Origin: Bacteroidota bacterium
GTDB taxonomy: Bacteria > Bacteroidota > Bacteroidia > AKYH767-A > OLB10
Direction: 5' to 3'
Assembly: GCA_016714535.1 (NCBI GenBank)
Contig: JADKDR010000010.1
Location: 62,001 to 126,000, forward strand
DNA length: 64,000 nt
This document shows, in pieces, positions 15,001 to 29,300 of this stretch (position 1 is its first letter; the number at the start of each line of letters is the position of its first letter). The position numbers and the translations under genes were made by a program. The notes under the pieces were generated by a model. It made no database searches. It was not told where the DNA came from and was given only the letters and a program-made list of their open reading frames with translations.

Positions 15001-16766
15001 CGACTATGACTGCAACAGGATTATGTGCAGGCAACTACGATGTAACTGTAACTGATTCAAAAGGATGTTCAAGCAACTGTATAGTGAAGGTAGATGATGC
15101 AGGTAGCACCATGAGTGCTTCTGCTACATCAACTAACGCATTATGTGGAGCATGCAATGGCACAGCAACTGTTAGCGTAAGTGGAGGCACCATGCCATAC
15201 AGCTATGCATGGAATAACGGCCAAACGGGAGCAACAGCAACCGGATTGTGTGGTGGCAACTACAGTGTAGTGGTAACCGATGCAAATGGTTGTACAGCTG
15301 CAGCTACTGTAAAGGTTGATGATAAGAATGCCACAATTGTGATGTTCTATCGTAAGCACCATCCAACTTGTAATGGCGGTAATGATGGTGGAGCAACCAT
15401 AAAGCCTAGCGGAGGCACAGCACCATATACTTACCTGTGGAGCAATGGAAGCACAACAAAGCATCAGCCAACCTTATCAGCAGGTATCTATACGGTTACC
15501 GTAACAGATGCAAATGGATGCAGCGCAAGCACGACCATAAAGATAGGCCAGCCGGCAGCTTTAGTAGCTGTAGGTAAGGGCAAAGATGCAACCTGCAAAG
15601 GTTGTGATGGAAAGGCAAAAGTATTAGTTGATGGAGGACGCGAGCCATATACCTACCTGTGGAGCAATGGAGCTACAACAGATGTAGTAGCTAACGTATG
15701 TGCAGGAACCTATGTGGTAACCGTAACCGATGCGGGTGGATGTCAGACCATGGCAACCGTAGTAATAAACGGAGGCCAGGCGAGCATTAGTGCGAGCATT
15801 AGTAAAACTCACAGCATATCATGCCGTGGTGGCAACGATGGTGAATTGACAGCAACAGCAACCGGAGGCTCAGCACCATACACTTATGCATGGAGCAATG
15901 GTCAGTCGGGAGCAATAGCAACAAATTTAACAGCCGGTATCTACACGGTAACTGCAACTGATGCAAATGGTTGCACGGGCACTGCTTCGTTCAGCTTAAC
16001 TCAACCACAAAAGTTGGTTGCTATCATTGGCAACAGTACCAACGCTGCTTGCGGAATATGTAATGGAACAGCATCTGTATCAGCTTCTGGTGGAACAGCC
16101 CCATATAGTTACTTATGGAGCAATGGTAGTACCAGTGACCAGATAAGCTCATTATGTGCTGGAACCTATACGGTAACAGTTACAGATGGTAAGGGTTGCG
16201 ATGTAAACACCATGGTAAGTATTACGGATGTACAGGATGAAGTGAAGGCCATTATACAAGTGGTAGCACCTGTTAGTTGCCATGGAGCAGAAGATGGATC
16301 ATTGAAGGCTAAACCTACTAGCGGCACAGGTCCATTCACCTTCTTGTGGAGCAATGGAGCAACCACGCAGGTAATAGGCAATTTGAAGGCTGGTAAGTAT
16401 ACAGTAACCGTAACAAGTGCTTATGGATGTACTGCGCAGGTAATGTATACCTTAGTGAATCCAAAAGATCCATGTGATAAGATTAAAACTGCCATGGAAG
16501 GCGAGGCCTTGTTGTCAAAGTTCAATGTTTATCCAAATCCAACATTAGGAAGATTTGTGGTGTCATTTAACGCTAAGCAATCAGCATACTATAGCATTGA
16601 TATCAAAGACATCAATGGTAAGGTAGTAGAGAACTTCGGTAAGGTATCTGACGAAGGCTTGAATGAAGTAAACTTTGATTTAAGTGCTTACCCACCAGCA
16701 GTATATACAGTTCGCTTTACTATGAACGATAATGTTCAGGTAGTGCGTGTGGTGAAGCAGTATTAA
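1..16766 (+). CDS. Giant T9SS-secreted adhesin with SdrD_B/DUF11 units and SprB repeats (5' partial, frameshifted)
   Basis: Surface protein whose 5' end lies outside the window; the frame is already open at base 1 (reads DNHDPALINITPAG). Order: two diverged DUF11-like domains (to ~1030), eight SdrD_B-like domains of which seven are followed by a DUF11 domain (1045-7449), a long run of SprB-type repeats (signature YLWSNGSTDASI, AGTYTVTVTDANGC) to ~16440, and a C-terminal T9SS type A sorting domain (FNVYPNPTLGRFVVSF onward). The family is exported by T9SS and held on the cell surface; SprB itself is the gliding adhesin of Flavobacterium. Comparing repeat copies shows 16 small indels, near 2940, 3624/3651, 4124, 4478, 5950, 6381, 6472, 6812, 7264, 7290, 9334, 10004, 10683, 11116 and 11403. 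Correcting them (+7 bases net) gives one frame of 5591 codons including stop. The adhesive role is inferred from domain content; no ligand can be named. Confidence 0.85.
1045..7449 (+). repeat. Tandem 861-bp SdrD_B + DUF11 coding repeats (8 units, last one half)
   Basis: Units start at about 1045, 1906, 2767, 3626, 4486, 5347, 6207 and 7067. Each encodes a ~127-residue SdrD_B-like domain (starting LGNYLWYDDNQNGLQDEP), then a ~160-residue DUF11 domain (starting FDLALRKTTAQVTPVN) that ends in an Asp/Asn-rich segment (DNDTDSTNTPPTDVDSQP) of a kind that often binds calcium. Copies are nearly identical at DNA level, differing by scattered synonymous changes and small indels. The eighth SdrD_B domain leads straight into the SprB repeats. 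Such identity implies recent amplification or homogenisation, and is also where assemblies fail. Confidence 0.9.
9243..11700 (+). repeat. Tandem ~447-bp SprB-doublet repeats
   Basis: The same phrase encoding NNSNGPAATCSATDATCYG recurs at 9243, 9691, 10139, 10586, 11032 and 11478, a spacing of 446-448 bases. Each 149-residue period holds two SprB-type modules of ~75 residues with paired cysteines. The spacing departs from 447 exactly where single-base indels break the frame. An earlier, more diverged pair with the same period lies around 7901 and 8349. Confidence 0.9.
13281..15092 (+). repeat. Tandem 453-bp SprB-doublet repeats, four copies
   Basis: Copies begin at 13281, 13734, 14187 and 14640 (exact 453-bp spacing). 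Each encodes 151 residues: one module starting CSVTKTNVSCQGGNDGSA and one starting CNATATNATCGGCNGTAT. The frame is intact throughout, unlike the arrays upstream. The second giant gene carries a single copy of this doublet, at 30336. Confidence 0.9.
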
Positions 16767-16828
16767 GATTTGTAATAAGTAATTTACCGAAGCCCCTGTC
16801 AAGAAATTGGCAGGGGCTTTTTGGTTAT
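14632..16828 (+). repeat. Long direct repeat shared with 30328-32525 (3' end of the first giant gene plus terminator)
   Basis: The last SprB modules, the T9SS tail, the stop, ~60 bases of 3' UTR and the terminator match 30328-32525 at a constant offset of 15696 (15697 after one inserted base in the second copy). I saw only about a dozen substitutions, for example H/Y around 15358 versus 31054. Similarity stops abruptly after the terminator. Confidence 0.9.
16791..16822 (+). terminator. Rho-independent terminator of the first giant gene
   Basis: The 12-bp stem AGCCCCTGTCAA / TTGGCAGGGGCT (one G-U pair) has a GAAA loop and is followed by a T run, 25 bases after the stop. An identical copy follows the second giant gene. 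Confidence 0.9.
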
Positions 16829-17347
16829 TATATAGCTTGGTAGTGAGTTATGATTTTCTTTTTGATTAACATAGATTTTCGGTTTTTATAGCATCTGATT
16901 GGTGAATAGGTTATTGATTTATTTTAATCCTGGCTGGTCATTTTAGATTCTGGCTTAAAATTATATTTGTTATTCATCAAATTTAAATTGATGAAAATGA
17001 AAATCACATTCACCAAAAAGGCTTGACAATCGAATTTGATTTTATTTGGCTATTTAAATTAATCAAGGCACTTTTGTGGCACTAAGGATATACTTTGATT
17101 AGTTTTAATCATACTTTAGTACCATGCTTTTTTTCGTTTGCTAATCACACTTGAGGATTAATTTTTTTAAGTATTTTTTTGGGATTATTTTTCAAAAATA
17201 AGAGACTGTGTTTTTTTCAATAACAATGGAATAATTGAATTTCTTTTATTTTTCCTTTTTAATTAATCAAATGGAGTGATCAAATGAAAAACTTTTTAAT
17301 TGATTCTTTTTTTTGCTTTTTAATACTAATTTTTAATTTTTTTTCAG
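16829..17347. other. AT-rich intergenic region upstream of the second giant gene
   Basis: About 520 bases, very AT-rich with long T runs, and no open frame I would support. It should hold the promoter of the second giant gene. I found no exact TAnnTTTG element; the closest, near 17088-17096 (TATACTTTG), has the wrong spacing. Confidence 0.5.
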
Positions 17348-20300
17348 ATGTTTAAATTTTTGACATTATTGTACAGGGCTGATTTTTCTAGCCCTCATCA
17401 AAACACTATTCTGCGTGAAAGATGGAATGTGTTTTCAAAAAGTATTTTGATACTTTTTATAGGAACTGGAATCAGCTATGTTAGCCATGGTCAAGCCCCA
17501 TGTTGCACCACGGGCAATCAAATGCCCAACGGCAGTTTCGAAACAGAAACACCGGGAGCAACATGGAACACTACCTTTAGTGGTGCAGAAGCGATGTGGA
17601 TGCCCAAGAATATAATAAATCAGCTCCAGAATCCAGCAAATGGCTGGTTTGTTGGCACCGATGTTACGGTAAACGAAGCCAATAAAATAGGCGGGTTTTA
17701 TATCCGCAACAATAATGGCAATGGCGACCCGGCCGATGGTACTCACTATGTATGGGTTCGTGGTTATGATAGCACCATAAAAAATTCAGTATGTATGCAA
17801 ATATACTTGAACAACATTGGCATAGCAGCACCCTGTAAGCGTTATGAATTGTGCTTTAAGGCAGCAGCTTGGAATCCTGATGGGGCGCAAGGCAATGCAG
17901 AGATAGCGGTAGAGTGGTTTTACCAAACCCCAGGTGGCGCATTTCCGATAAAGACAAATTTATTATTGGCACCGGCCAATACATCGGATAGCTTCAATGA
18001 CTTAAATTGGAATACTTATACAGTGAACTTTGAAATACCTAGTAATTATAGTAATTGGTTTGGAGTAGCCATCAGCTCACATGAGAATATTGACGGTGTA
18101 TGTATAGATGATGTATGCATAAAAGAAGTAGGCGTTGCACAATTGGCCTGTTTGCCACCATCACCTTTTGTATCAGCACAAAGTGCAGTAACCTGCAATG
18201 GTGGCAACAATGGTTGTGCAACTATAGATAATTTAAATGGTGGCTTTCCATGGGCATTCCTCTGGAATGATGGTAATACAAATGGCAGTCGTTGCGGATT
18301 ATCGGCCGGTACTTATACAGTAACAGTTACAGATAATACCGGAGCCACAGGTACAGTAAATGTAACAATAACACAGCCGTCAGCTTTGGTTACCACCTGC
18401 AGCCATACAGATGTAACAACCAATGGAGGTAGCGATGGTACAGCAAGTGTTGTGGCAAGTGGGGGAACAGGAGCACTGACATATTTATGGAGCAATGGAA
18501 ATTCAAACGCAACTATGAGTGGGCTTTCTGTCGGCACGTATACAGTAACAGTTACCGATGCTAATGGTTGTACTCAGAGTTGCTCTGCACTTGTTGTTCA
18601 ACCTGCAGTTGTTCCCTGTTGTGTAACGGGCAATCAAATGCCCAATGGCAGTTTCGAAACAGAAACACCGGGAGCCCTATGGAACACCACTTTTAGTGGA
18701 GCAGAGGCGATGTGGATGCCCAAGAATGTAATAAGCCAGGCACAAAATCCAAATAATGGCTGGTTTGTAGGTACGGATGTAACCGTAAATGAAGCAGCTA
18801 AAATTGGCGGATTTTATATTCGCAATAATAATGGAAATGGCGACCCTGCTGATGGAACACATTTTACATGGGTACGTGGCCGTAATGAATCAATTAATAA
18901 TAATGTGTGCATGCAGATTTATTTAAATAATATTGGCATAGCTGCAAGTTGTAAGCGCTACGAATTATGTTTTAAAGCAGCAGCATGGAATCCTGATGGC
19001 CCACAGGGCAATGCGGAAATAGGTATAGAGTGGTTTTACCAAACTCCTGGAGGAGCATTTCCGGTATTAACGCAGCTCTTGCTTGCTCCAGCCAATACCT
19101 CAGGCAGTTTTAATGATTTAAATTGGAACACATACACAACAGTATTTGAAATACCTTCAAATTATGGAAACTTTTTTGGAGTGGCTATAAGCTCACATGA
19201 GAATATTGACGGTGTATGTATAGATGATGTATGCATAAAAGAAGTAGGCCCAGCACAAACCGCGTGTTTGCCACCTTCGCCATTTGTTAGTAGTCAGAGC
19301 AATGTAACATGCAGTGGCGGCAACAATGGCTGTGCCACTATCGACAACTTAAATGGTGGTTTTCCATTCACCTACCTTTGGAGCGATGGAAATACAAACG
19401 CTAGCCGTTGTGGATTAGCAGCAGGTACGTATACAGCAACAGTAACAGATAATACAGGAGCCACAGGAACTGTAAACGTAACAATAGCCCAACCCACTTC
19501 AATCACAGCTACTTGCAGCGGAACAGATGTCACCACCCCAGGCGGAAGCAATGGTACTGCAAGTGTTACTGCAAGTGGAGGCACCGGAGCATTATCTTAT
19601 TTATGGAGCAATGCAAATACAAATGCATCTATGAGCGGGCTTTCCGCAGGTACGTATACAGTAACAGTAACAGATGCCAATGGTTGCACCCAAACTTGTT
19701 CTACAACCATACTCGAACCAACTTGTAACATAACAATTGGAGCGTTGGTAAAAGATGTTATATGTAACGGTGGTGCCGATGCTACCATCGATGTAACCGT
19801 TGCAGGTGCAAATGGTGCTATATCTTATTTATGGAACGATGGCAATACCAACGAAGATAGAGCAGGGCTATCAATAGGTACTTTCACAGTCACTGTTACC
19901 GATGCCGCAAATTGTACAAATACAGCATCGTTTGCTATCAGTGAACCGATTATTCTGGGAATGAGCGCCATACCCACCAATGTTAGTACAAATGGCGGTA
20001 GCGATGGTTCAGTTAATGTAACAACCTCAGGAGGTACTTCACCTTACTCTTTCCTTTGGAACGATGGTGATACTAACGAAGACAGAACGAACTTAGCGGC
20101 CGGTACATACACAGCAACGGTAACAGACGACAATGGCTGCACAGCTATATTGTCTGTTACACTTTACGAACCGCTTTCGGTAACTTGCGCAGGAGTTGAT
20201 CCTTCTTCCGTAGGAGCTAATGATGGAAGCGTTACTACAGTTGTCGTTGGGGGATTGGCAGGATACACCTATATTTGGAGTAATGGCGATACTTCCAATG

Positions 20301-23300
20301 ACCTTGGAGCAGTTGCAGCGGGAACATACACAGTAACCGTTACTGATATTTTGGGTAATACCTCCACATGTCAAACCACTTTGGTTGACCCTTTTGGAAT
20401 TCTATGTGCAGGTGTTGATGTTACAACAAACGGTGGTTCAGATGGAAGTGCAAATGTTACGGCAACAGGAGGTGTTTCGCCATTTACTTATCTATGGAGC
20501 AATGGTAGCACTGGTACAGTAATTTCAGGAATAGGAGCAGGTGTTTACACAATAACCGTTACAGATAATTCTAATTCAACACTATCATGCATTGTCACAA
20601 TAAACGAACCCACCTGCAATGAAGTTGTAAGTGGCCTAGTAATAGATGTATTGTGCAATGGCGGAACTGATGCATCGATAGATGTAACGGTAACGGGAGC
20701 CAATGGCACAGTAACTTACTTATGGAACGATGGCAATACCAACGAAGACCGCACAGGTTTAGCAGCAGGTACATACACCGTAACGGCCACGGATGCAGCA
20801 GGTTGTATAGAAACAGCCACATTCACAGTAACCGAGCCGGCATTATTAGGCATGAGTGGTACCCCAACGGACGTAACAACTAACGGAGGCAACAATGGCT
20901 CTATAGATGTAACTGCAACTGGCGGTACACCGGCATACACATATTTATGGAACGATGGTGATACCAACGAAGACCGTTCAGGATTAACAGCCGGAACGTA
21001 TACAGTAACAGTAACAGACGCAAACGGTTGTACAGAAGAAGCTACATTCACAATAAATGAACCCGGCTGCAACGAAGTTGTAAGTGGCGTAGTAATAGAT
21101 GTATTGTGCAATGGCGGAACCGATGCATCGATAGATGTAACGGTAACGGGAGCCAATGGCACAGTAACTTACTTATGGAACGATGGCGATACCAACGAAG
21201 ACCGCACAGGTTTATCAGCAGGCACATATACTGTAACAGCAACAGATGCAGCAAGCTGTACCGAAGCAGCCACATTCACAGTAACCGAGCCGGCATTATT
21301 AGGCATGAGCGGTACACCGACTGACGTAACAACTAACGGAGGCAACAATGGCTCTATAGATGTAACTGCAACTGGCGGTACACCGGCATATACATATGTA
21401 TGGAACGATGGAGACACCAACGAAGACCGTACGAATTTATCAGCAGGAACGTATACAGTAACAGTAACAGACGCTAACGGTTGTACCGAAGAAGCCACAT
21501 TCACAATAAACGAACCCGGCTGCAACGAAGTTGTAAGTGGCGTAGTAATAGATGTATTGTGCAATGGCGGAACCGATGCATCGATAGATGTAACGGTAAC
21601 GGGAGCCAATGGCACAGTAACCTATTTGTGGAACGATGGAAATACCAACGAAGACCGTACAGGTTTAGCAGCAGGTACATACACCGTAACAGCAACAGAT
21701 GCAGCAGGTTGTATAGAGACAGGCACATTCACAGTAACAGAGCCGGCCGTATTAAGCATGAACGGTACACCGACTGACGTAACAACTAACGGAGGCAACA
21801 ATGGCTCTATAGATGTAACTGCAACTGGCGGTACACCGGCATATACATATTTATGGAACGATGGAGACACCAATGAAGACCGTTCAGGATTAACAGCCGG
21901 AACGTATACAGTAACAGTAACAGACGCTAACGGTTGTACAGAAGAAGCCACATTCACAATAAACGAACCCGGCTGCAACGAAGTTGTAACAGGTGTAGTA
22001 ATAGATGTATTATGCAATGGCGGAACCGATGCATCGATAGATGTAACGGTAACGGGAGCCAATGGCACAGTAACCTACTTATGGAACGATGGCGATACCA
22101 ACGAAGACCGCACAGGTTTATCAGCAGGTACATACACCGTAACGGCCACTGATGCAGCAGGTTGTATAGAAACAGCCACATTCACAGTAACCGAGCCGGC
22201 ATTATTAGGCATGAACGGTACACCAACTGATGTTACAACTAACGGAGGCAGCGATGGCTCAATAGATGTAACTGCAACAGGCGGCACACCGGCATATACA
22301 TATGTATGGAACGATGGTGACACCAATGAAGACCGTTCAGGATTAACAGCCGGAACGTATACAGTAACAGTAACAGACGCTAACGGTTGTACAGAAGAAG
22401 CCACATTCACAATAAACGAACCGGGCTGCAACGAAGTTGTAAGTGGCGTAGTAATAGATGTATTGTGCAATGGCGGAACTGATGCATCGATAGATGTAAC
22501 AGTAACGGGAGCCAATGGCACAGTGACCTATTTATGGAACGATGGCGATACCAACGAAGACCGCACAGGTTTATCAGCAGGTACATACACCGTAACGGCC
22601 ACTGATGCAGCAGGTTGTATAGAAACAGCCACATTCACAGTAACCGAGCCGGCATTATTGGGTATGAACGGTACACCAACTGATGTTACAACTAACGGGG
22701 GCAGCGATGGCTCAATAGATGTAACTGCAACAGGCGGCACACCGGCATACACATATTTATGGAACGATGGTGACACCAATGAAGACCGTTCAGGATTAAC
22801 AGCCGGAACGTATACAGTAACAGTAACAGACGCTAACGGTTGTACAGAAGAAGCCACATTCACAATAAACGAACCGGGCTGCAACGAAGTTGTAAGTGGC
22901 TTAGTAATAGATGTATTGTGCAATGGCGGAACTGATGCATCAATAGATGTAACAGTAACAGGCAACAACGGAGCTGTAACCTACTTATGGAACGATGGCG
23001 ATACCAACGAAGACCGCACAGGTTTATCAGCAGGCACATACACTGTAACAGCAACAGATGCAGCAGGTTGTATAGAAACAGCAACATTCACAGTAACCGA
23101 GCCGGCATTATTAGGCATGAGCGGTACACCAACAGATGTTACAACTAACGGAGGCAGCGATGGCTCAATAGATGTAACTGCAACAGGCGGCACACCAAAC
23201 TACACATATTTATGGAGCAATGGTAGTACTGATGAAGACCAAAGCAATCTTCCAGCTGGAACGTATACAGTAACAGTAACAGACGCAAACGGTTGTACAG

Positions 23301-26300
23301 AAGAAGCCACATTCACAATAAACGAACCCGGCTGCAACGAAGTTGTAAGTGGCTTAGTAATAGATGTATTGTGCAATGGCGGAACTGATGCATCAATAGA
23401 TGTAACAGTAACAGGCAACAACGGAGCTGTAACCTACTTATGGAACGATGGCGATACCAACGAAGACCGCACAGGTTTAGCAGCAGGTACATATACCGTA
23501 ACGGCCACTGATGCAGCAGGTTGTATAGAGACAGCCACATTCACAGTAACCGAGCCGGCATTATTAGGCATGAACGGTACACCAACAGATGTAACAACTA
23601 ACGGAGGCAGCGATGGCTCAATAGATGTAACTGCAACAGGCGGCACACCAAACTACACATATTTATGGAGCAATGGTAGTACTGATGAAGACCAAAGCAA
23701 TCTTCCAGCTGGTACGTATACAGTAACAGTAACGGATGCTAACGGCTGTACCGAAGAAGCCACATTCACAATAAACGAACCCGGCTGCAACGAAGTTGTA
23801 AGTGGCGTAGTAATAGATGTATTGTGCAATGGCGGAACTGATGCATCGATAGATGTAACAGTAACTGGCAACAATGGCGCGTAACCTACTTATGGAACGA
23901 TGGCGATACCAACGAAGACCGCACAGGTTTAGCAGCAGGTACATACACTGTAACAGCAACAGATGCAGCAGGTTGTATAGAGACAGCCACATTCACAGTA
24001 ACCGAGCCGGCATTATTAGGCATGAACGGTACACCAACAGACGTAACAACTAACGGAGGCAGCGATGGCTCAATAGATGTAACTGCAACCGGAGGTACCA
24101 CACCATACTCATATTTATGGAACGATGGAGATACGAACGAAGACCGCACTAACTTAACATCAGGAACGTATACAGTAACGGTAACAGACGCTAACGGTTG
24201 TACAGAAGAAGCCACATTCACAATAAACGAACCCGGCTGCAACGAAGTTGTAACAGGAGTAGTAATAGATGTGTTGTGTAATGGCGGAACCGATGCATCA
24301 ATAGATGTAACTGTAACAGGTAACAATGGCACAGTAACCTACTTATGGAACGATGGAGATACCAACGAAGACCGCACAGGTTTGGCAGCAGGTACATACA
24401 CCGTAACAGCAACAGATGCAGCAGGTTGTATAGAAACAGCCACATTCACAGTAACCGAGCCGGCATTATTAGGCATGAGCGGTACCCCAACGGACGTAAC
24501 AACTAACGGAGGCAGCGATGGCTCTATAGATGTAACTGCAACAGGCGGTACCACACCATACACATACTTATGGAATGATGGTGATACGAACGAAGACCGC
24601 ACTAACTTAACATCAGGAACGTATACAGTAATGGTAACAGACGCTAACGGTTGTACAGAAGAAGCCACATTCACAATAAACGAACCCGGCTGCAACGAAG
24701 TTGTAAGTGGAGTAGTAATAGATGTGTTGTGCAATGGCGGAACCGATGCATCAATAGATGTAACAGTAACAGGCAACAATGGCACAGTAACCTACTTATG
24801 GAACGATGGCGATACCAACGAAGACCGCACAGGTTTATCAGCAGGCACATACACTGTAACAGCAACAGATGCAGCAGGTTGTATAGAAACAGCAACATTC
24901 ACAGTAACCGAGCCGGCCGTATTAGGCTTGAGTGGCACACCAACAGATGTAACAACTAACGGAGGCAGCGATGGCTCAATAGATGTAACTGCAACTGGCG
25001 GTACACCGGCATATACATATGTATGGAACGATGGAGACACCAACGAAGACCGTACAAATTTATCAGCAGGAACGTATACAGTAACAGTAACAGACGCTAA
25101 CGGTTGTACAGAAGAAGCCACATTCACAATAAACGAACCTGGTTGCAACGAAGTTGTAAGTGGAGTAGTAATTGATGTATTGTGCAATGGCGGAACCGAT
25201 GCATCGATTGATGTAACAGTAACAGGCAACAATGGCACAGTAACTTATTTATGGAACGATGGCGATACCAACGAAGACCGCACAGGTTTATCAGCAGGTA
25301 CATACACCATAACAGTAACAGATGCAGTAGGTTGTATAGAAACAGCAACATTCACAGTAACTGAGCCGGCCGTATTAGGCATGAATGGTACACCAACAGA
25401 TGTAACCACTAACGGAGGCAACAATGGCTCAATAGATGTAACTGCAACCGGAGGTACCACACCATATACATATTTATGGAATGATGGCGACACAAACGAA
25501 GACCGCACCAACCTAACATCAGGCTCGTATACAGTAACAGTAACAGACGCTAACGGTTGTACGGACGAAGCCACATTCACAGTAACAGAGCCGGTCTTAT
25601 TAGGCTTGAGTGGCACACCAACAGATGTAACCACTAACGGAGGCAGCGATGGTACAATAGATGTAACAGCAACAGGAGGCACACCGGCATACACATATGT
25701 ATGGAACGATGGCGATACCAACGAAGACCGCATAGGATTAAAATCAGGTACGTATACAGTAACAGTAACAGATGCTAACGGTGCTACAAAAGAAGCCACA
25801 TTCACAATAAACGAACCCGGTTGCAACGAAGTTGTAAGTGGCGTAGCAATAGATGTATTGTGCAGTGGTGGAACCGATGCATCGATAGATGTAACAGTAA
25901 CAGGCAACAATGGCACAGTAACTTACTTATGGAACGATGGCGATACCAACGAAGACCGCACAGGTTTAGCAGCAGGTACAACACCATAACAGTAACAGAT
26001 GCAGTAGGTTGTATAGAAACAGCAACATTCACAGTAACTGAGCCGGCCGTATTAGGCATGAATGGTACACCAACAGATGTAACCACTAACGGAGGCAGCG
26101 ATGGCTCTATAGATGTAACTGCAACTGGAGGCACCACACCATACACATATTTATGGAACGATGGTGACACCAACGAAGACCGCAGCAACTTAACATCAGG
26201 TACGTATACAGTAACAGTAACAGATGCTAACGGTTGTACAGAAGAAGCCATATTCACCATAAACGAACCAGGCTGCAACGAAGTTGTAAGTGGCGTAGTA

Positions 26301-29300
26301 ATAGATGTATTGTGCAATGTTGGAACCGATGCATCGATAGATGTAACAGTTACAGGCAACAATGGCACAGTAACCTACTTATGGAACGATGGCGATACCA
26401 ACGAAGACCGCACAGGTTTATCAGCAGGTACATACACTGTAACTGCAACGGATGCAGCAGGTTGTATAGAAACAGCCACATTCACAGTAACCGAGCCAGC
26501 ATTATTAGGCATGAACGGTACACCAACAGATGTAACCACTAACGGAGGCAGCGATGGCTCTATAGATGTAACTGCAACCGGTGGCACACCGGCATACACT
26601 TATTTATGGAACGATGGTGACACCAACGAAGACCGCACTAACTTAACATCAGGAACGTATACAGTAACAGTAACAGACGCAAACGGTTGTACAGAAGAAG
26701 CCACATTCACAGTAAACGAACCCGGTTGCAACGAAGTTGTAAGTGGAGTAGTAATAGATGTATTGTGCAATGGCGGAACCGATGCATCGATAGATGTAAC
26801 AGTAACAGGCAACAACGGAGCTGTAACCTACTTATGGAACGATGGTGATACCAACGAAGACCGCACAGGTTTAGCAGCAGGCACATACACTGTAACAGCA
26901 ACTGATGCAGCAGGTTGTATAGAAACAGCCACATTCACAGTAACCGAGCCAGCATTATTAGGCATGAACGGTACACCAACAGATGTAACAACTAACGGAG
27001 GCAGCGATGGCTCAATAGATGTAACTGCAACCGGTGGCACACCGGCATACACTTATTTATGGAACGATGGTGACACCAACGAAGACCGCACTAACTTAAC
27101 ATCAGGAACGTATACAGTAACAGTAACAGACGCAAACGGTTGTACAGAAGAAGCCACATTCACAGTAAACGAACCCGGTTGCAACGAAGTTGTAAGTGGA
27201 GTAGTAATAGATGTGTTGTGTAATGGCGGAACCGATGCATCAATAGATGTAACTGTAACAGGCAACAATGGAGCTGTAACCTACTTATGGAACGATGGTG
27301 ATACCAACGAAGACCGCACAGGTTTAGCAGCAGGCACATACACTGTAACAGCAACAGATGCAGTAGGTTGTATAGAAACAGCAACATTCACAGTAACTGA
27401 GCCAGCATTATTGGGTATGAACGGTACACCAACTGATGTTACAACTAACGGAGGCAGCGATGGCTCAATAGATGTAACTGCAACAGGCGGCACACCGGCA
27501 TACGCTTATGTATGGAACGATGGCGATACGAATGAAGACCGTACAAACCTAACATCAGGAACGTATATAGTAACAGTAACAGACGCAAACGGCTGTACTG
27601 CAGAAGTAACGTTTACCATCAACGAGCCAGGCTGTAGCATGAACTTAAGTGGCTTCACAGTAGATGTAGTATGTAATGGTGGAGCCGATGCAAGCATCGA
27701 CTTAACCGTGACAGGCGCTAATGGAGCAACCACGTATTTATGGAGCGATGGCGATACCAACGAAGACCGCACAGGTATAGCAGCAGGCACATACACCGTA
27801 ACTGCAACAGATGCAACAGGTTGTATAGAAACAGCCACATTCACAGTAACTGAGCCTGCTATATTAGGCATGACTGGTACACCAACAGATGTAACCACTA
27901 ACGGTGGCAGCGATGGCTCTATCGATGTAACGGCAACAGGAGGCACTCCATTTTATACCTACTTATGGAATGATAGTGATACGAACGAAGATCGCAGTAA
28001 CCTCATTGCCGGAACATATACGGTAACGGTAACAGATGCAAACGGTTGTACTGAAGAAGTAACATTTAGCATCAACGAACCAGTCTGTAGCATGAGCTTA
28101 AGCGGTATCACAGTTGATATAGTATGTAATGGCGGAGCCAATGCAAGCATCGACCTAACCGTAACAGGCGCTAGTGGAGCAACCACTTATTTATGGAGCG
28201 ATGGCGATACCAACGAAGACCGCACAGGATTAATGGCCGGTACCTATACCGTAACTGTATCTGATGCAGCAAATTGTGTAGAGACCACAACCTTCACGAT
28301 AACCGAGCCTACAGTATTAGGCATGAACGGTACACCAACAGATGTAACTACTAATGGTGGCAGCGATGGCTCTATCGATGTAACGGCAACAGGAGGCACA
28401 CCATTTTATACCTACTTATGGAATGATAGTGATACGAACGAAGATCGCAGTAACCTCATTGCCGGAACATATACGGTAACAGTAACAGATGCAAACGGTT
28501 GTACTGAAGAAGCAACATTTAGCATCAACGAACCCGGCTGTAGCATGAGCTTAAGCGGTATCACAGTTGATATAGTATGTAATGGCGGAGCCTATGCAAG
28601 CATCGACCTAACCGTAACAGGCGCTAGTGGAGCAACCACTTATTTGTGGAGCGATGGCGATACCAACGAAGACCGCACAGGATTAATGGCCGGTACTTAT
28701 ACCGTAACTGTAACTGATGCAGCAAATTGTGTAGAGACCACAACCTTCACGATAACCGAGCCTACAGTATTAGGCATGAATGGCACCCCAACAGACGTAA
28801 CTACTAATGGTGGCAGCGATGGCTCTATCGATGTAACGGCAACAGGAGGCACACCATTTTATACCTACTTATGGAATGATAGTGATACGAACGAAGATCG
28901 CAGTAACCTCATTGCCGGAACATATACGGTAACGGTAACAGATGCAAACGGTTGTACTGAAGAAGTAACATTTAGCATCAACGAACCAGGCTGTAGCATG
29001 AGCTTAAGCGGTATCACAGTTGATATAGTATGTAATGGCGGAGCCAATGCAAGCATCGACCTAACCGTAACAGGCGCTAGTGGAGCAACCACTTATTTAT
29101 GGAGCGATGGCGATACCAACGAAGACCGCACAGGATTAATGGCCGGTACCTATACCGTAACTGTAACTGATGCAGCAAATTGTGTAGAGACCACAACCTT
29201 CACGATAACCGAGCCTACAGTATTAGGCATGAACGGTACACCAACAGATGTAACAACAAACGGTGGCAGCGATGGCTCTATCGATGTAACGGCAACAGGT

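Noticed and set aside
20716..27946. Series of 146-223-codon minus-strand frames at 453-bp spacing
   Set aside because: Shadow frames of the SprB repeats; repetitive and without protein-like domains.
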